Of a DNA stretch of 36,051 nt, positions 33,488 through 36,051 are shown piece by piece (positions within the stretch are counted from its first letter, which is position 1; each line of letters begins with the position of its first letter). The DNA lies in assembly GCA_028280415.1 (NCBI GenBank), contig JANQLV010000013.1, forward strand, positions 1 through 36,051, in the 5' to 3' direction. The notes beneath the pieces are model-generated. The model was given only the letters and a program-made list of their open reading frames with translations, searched no databases and was not told the origin of the DNA. Source of the DNA: Saprospiraceae bacterium. GTDB taxonomy: Bacteria; Bacteroidota; Bacteroidia; Chitinophagales; Saprospiraceae. A program made the position numbers and the translations under genes.

Positions 33488-36051
33488 CTACTTGGTAATA
33501 ATCAATTTTTGGCTGGTGGTACGTTTTCCATCGCTTATGCGAATCATATAATAACCCGCCGTATATTCTGCTACATTCATTTCTACATTGTCATCAACCT
33601 GATTTAAGACCATTTGATCCAAAACGCGACCAGTGATATCAATCAACTGAAGGTTCCCTTCATCTGCCTCCAAGCCCTGATAAGTAATCTGAACCATATT
33701 ACTCGCTGGATTGGGGAAAATTTCCAATGAAGCAACACTTCCAAAGTCATTCGTTGAAGTCACACAAAGATCGCCACTATCCACACGATCAACGGTAATG
33801 GCATTAGATAAGCTGAAACAGCCCTCCAGATCATTAGCGTTTAAACCTTCTTCCAAACCAATCAGACCATCCTCATAGGATAAATGCCAGATCAAACAGA
33901 TACCAACCCCGGCTCCATCAAAATCTACCGCTTCCGGCATTGGAGGTAAGCCCAGGATCAGCCCTTGCTCATCGGTTACAATCCATTGAGAATTTGCTCC
34001 ACTATTACCAGTCAAAGTGATATCTGATACATTATCGGCCTCACCATCACCAACACAAAACTCATATGGACCGCCTTCCAAGGTTCCTGCTTCCGGTTGA
34101 TTACGGATCACTTCTATAGCGTTCGATAAACTATAACAGCCTTCTAAATCCGATGTATTCATATTCACTTCCAAGCCCGTCAAACCATCTTCATAAGACA
34201 AATGCCAAATCAAACAGATACCATCGCCCGCTACATCAAAATCTACCGCTTCCGGTGTGGGAGGTAAGCCCAGGATCAGCCCCTGATCATCCGTTATCAC
34301 CCATTGGGAATTCGCTCCACTATTACCGCTTAAGGTAATTCCGGATACATTATCCGCTATGCCGTCACCTACGCAAAATTCATAGGTATCGCCTTCCAGG
34401 GTGCCGCCTTCCGGTTGATTGCGGATCACTTCTATGGCGTTCGATAAACTATAACAACCTTCTAAATCCGATGTATTCATATTCATTTCTAAGCCCGTCA
34501 AACCATCTTCATAAGACAAATGCCAGATCAAACAGATACCATCGCCCGCTCCGTCGAAATCTACCGCTTCCGGTGTGGGAGGTAAACCCAGGATCAGCCC
34601 CTGATCATCCGTTATCACCCATTGGGAATTCGCTCCGCTATTACCGCTTAAGGTAATTCCGGATACATTATCCGCTATCCCATCACCTACGCAAAATTCA
34701 TACGTCTCGCCTTCCAGGGTGCCACCTTCCGGCTGATTGCGGATCACTTCTATGGCGTTCGATAAACTATAGCAACCTTCTAAATCCGATGTATTCATAT
34801 TTACTTCCAAGCCCGTCAAACCATCTTCATAAGACAAATGCCAGATCAAACAAATACCATCGCCCGCTCCGTCGAAATCTACCGCTTCCGGTGTGGGAGG
34901 TAAACCCAGGATCAGCCCCTGATCATCCGTTATCACCCATTGGAAATTCGCTCCACTATTTCCTGTCAAAGTAATTCCGGATACATTATCCGCTATCCCA
35001 TCACCTACGCAAAATTCATACGTCTCGCCTTCCAAGGTGCCGCCTTCCGGCTGATTGCGGATCACTTCTATGGCATTAGACAGGCTATAACAGCCTTGCA
35101 ATCCACTGGTATTCATCCCTTGTTCCAAGCCGACCAGACCATCTTCGTAGGAAATGTGCCAGATCAGACAGATACCATCGCCCGCTCCGTCAAAATCTAC
35201 CGCTTCCGGTGTAGGAGGTAAACCCAGGATCAGCCCCTGATCATCCGTTATCACCCATTGGGAATTCGCTCCGCTATTATCGCTTAAAGTAATTCCGGAT
35301 ACATTATCCGCTATCCCATCACCTACGCAAAATTCATACGTCTCGCCTTCCAAGGTGCCACCTTCCAAACCATCTGTAGTAATTCGATCAACTATAATCG
35401 GATTAGAAAGACCAAAACAACCAGCCAGCCCCGAAGTATTCATCCCTACTTCTAAGCCAAGCAGACCATCTTCATAGGAAATGTGCCAAACCTGGCAAAC
35501 TCCATCTCCTGCTCCTTCAAGATCAAAAGGAGGTGCCATTGGTAAAGCCAAAATATTCCCCTGATCATCGGTTATAATCCAGGCTGAGTTGGCCCCTAGC
35601 GTACCACTTAAGCTAACGTCAAAGGCATCAGAGTTGCCGTCTCCTGCACAAATTGCCAATTCGGTCATACCATCAGCAGTACTAAGTTCTCCGCCTTCCG
35701 GTTGATTACGGATTACTGTAACTGCATTGGAAAGATCAAAGCAACCTTCCAAATCGGCGGTATTCATATTTACTTCCAAGCCCGTCAAACCATCTTCATA
35801 AGACAAATGCCAGATCAAACAGATACCATAGCCTGCTCCGTCAAAATCTACTACTTCCGGCGATGGAGGCAAACCCAGTATTGTCCCCTGATCATCCGTT
35901 ACCACCCATTGTGAATTTGCACCACTATTGCCCATCAAAGTAATTCCAGATACATTATCCGCTATGCCATCGCCAACGCAAAATTCATATGGACCACCTT
36001 CCAGCGTACCGCCCTCCGGTTGATTACGGTCCACAGTGACTGCGTTGGAAA
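33488..36051 (-). CDS. Large tandem-module surface protein with T9SS sorting domain (5' end beyond the window)
   Basis: The reading frame stays open past the right edge, so the N-terminus and signal peptide are missing; the GTG at 36034 is not a credible start. The visible 850 or so residues hold seven tandem modules of 105-110 residues. Each starts near QPEGGTLEG, then YEFCVGDGIADNVSG, GANSQWVITDDQG, ILGLPP, AGDGICLIWHLSYEDGLTGL and LEGCYSLSNAI. Each has three Cys. A T9SS type A sorting domain ends the protein (SLEIFPNPASNMVQITYQG ... SQKLIITK, about 80 residues), so it is exported through the outer membrane. No named family was recognised for the module. It is probably an adhesin or coat component. 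Confidence 0.9.
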   Translation of the reverse strand, partial: SNAVTVDRNQPEGGTLEGGPYEFCVGDGIADNVSGITLMGNSGANSQWVVTDDQGTILGLPPSPEVVDFDGAGYGICLIWHLSYEDGLTGLEVNMNTADLEGCFDLSNAVTVIRNQPEGGELSTADGMTELAICAGDGNSDAFDVSLSGTLGANSAWIITDDQGNILALPMAPPFDLEGAGDGVCQVWHISYEDGLLGLEVGMNTSGLAGCFGLSNPIIVDRITTDGLEGGTLEGETYEFCVGDGIADNVSGITLSDNSGANSQWVITDDQGLILGLPPTPEAVDFDGAGDGICLIWHISYEDGLVGLEQGMNTSGLQGCYSLSNAIEVIRNQPEGGTLEGETYEFCVGDGIADNVSGITLTGNSGANFQWVITDDQGLILGLPPTPEAVDFDGAGDGICLIWHLSYEDGLTGLEVNMNTSDLEGCYSLSNAIEVIRNQPEGGTLEGETYEFCVGDGIADNVSGITLSGNSGANSQWVITDDQGLILGLPPTPEAVDFDGAGDGICLIWHLSYEDGLTGLEMNMNTSDLEGCYSLSNAIEVIRNQPEGGTLEGDTYEFCVGDGIADNVSGITLSGNSGANSQWVITDDQGLILGLPPTPEAVDFDVAGDGICLIWHLSYEDGLTGLEVNMNTSDLEGCYSLSNAIEVIRNQPEAGTLEGGPYEFCVGDGEADNVSDITLTGNSGANSQWIVTDEQGLILGLPPMPEAVDFDGAGVGICLIWHLSYEDGLIGLEEGLNANDLEGCFSLSNAITVDRVDSGDLCVTSTNDFGSVASLEIFPNPASNMVQITYQGLEADEGNLQLIDITGRVLDQMVLNQVDDNVEMNVAEYTAGYYMIRISDGKRTTSQKLIITK
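33785..36022 (-). repeat. Tandem module array of about 318-bp units
   Basis: Seven in-frame modules lie within the window and the array continues past its edge. The three central ones (34100-35053, exactly 318 bp each) differ by only a few bases and encode almost the same residues. The flanking module at 35054-35374 is also close. The modules at about 35375-35704 and 33785-34099 are more diverged. Such arrays recombine and are prone to assembly collapse. Confidence 0.9.

Noticed and set aside
34153-34974. Three plus-strand 61-codon frames at 318-bp spacing within the repeat array
   Set aside because: They are antisense shadows of the identical modules in the minus-strand surface-protein gene; the period equals the module length.
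33785-36022. Possible CRISPR-like array because of regular repeats
   Set aside because: The units are 318 bp, in-frame coding and contiguous, with no short-repeat/spacer alternation or cas genes.

Overview
The window looks like a chromosomal segment of a Bacteroidota member, probably a marine, Lewinella/Saprospira-like (Saprospiria) bacterium. The main clues are two secreted proteins with type IX secretion (T9SS type A) C-terminal sorting domains, several matches to the Bacteroidota promoter (TTTG-N18/19-TAnnTTTG), weak Shine-Dalgarno sequences, an acpP-fabF-rnc cluster, families largely confined to this phylum (DUF6913, DUF2652), and a very long AT-rich spacer. The species assignment is inference. 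No transposase, integrase, phage gene, CRISPR array or rRNA was seen. Most of the window is core metabolism with some accessory surface and signalling genes.

Layout: 1-3000 holds tRNA-Asp (minus) diverging from accA, a DUF6913 gene and dapA (plus). 3036-7253 holds three minus-strand genes: a YdjM-type membrane metal-dependent hydrolase, a long VLCAD/ACAD9-like acyl-CoA dehydrogenase and an unknown lipoprotein. 7544-9922 holds a convergent pair, a DUF2652 cyclase-like/SRPBCC protein and an orphan SWIM zinc-finger protein, whose stop codons overlap. 10003-12722 is the minus-strand acpP-fabF-rnc cluster, with a strong terminator hairpin between acpP and fabF and an inverted-repeat-bounded spacer between fabF and rnc. 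Pyruvate kinase (13246-14682) diverges from acpP.

14856-21225 is a signalling and surface block. A LytTR response regulator and a large two-component-propeller histidine kinase (minus) diverge from two exported-protein genes (plus): a coiled-coil tail-fibre-like protein and a cysteine-rich T9SS cargo protein. The arrangement suggests, but does not prove, that the two-component pair controls the exported pair. 21554-24339 holds a sugar-phosphate nucleotidyltransferase and an exported TPR protein. A 923-bp stretch without a convincing gene (24340-25262) precedes a flavin amine oxidase-like gene.

27338-29849 is a minus-strand pair: a CPA-type cation/proton antiporter with a TrkA-N domain, overlapping a divergent TrpF-like gene. 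Plus-strand prfC and glyS follow. The window ends inside a minus-strand gene for a large T9SS surface protein made of 105-110-residue tandem modules, three of which are nearly identical at the DNA level over 954 bp.

The points most worth a second look are the tandem-module surface protein, the orphan SWIM gene, the divergent TrpF-like gene fused by overlap to an antiporter gene, the long noncoding leader before the oxidase, the propeller kinase with no normal start codon, and short reiterated words (TCGAA/CGAAAATCG and AAGTATCAGG types) that build several intergenic spacers.
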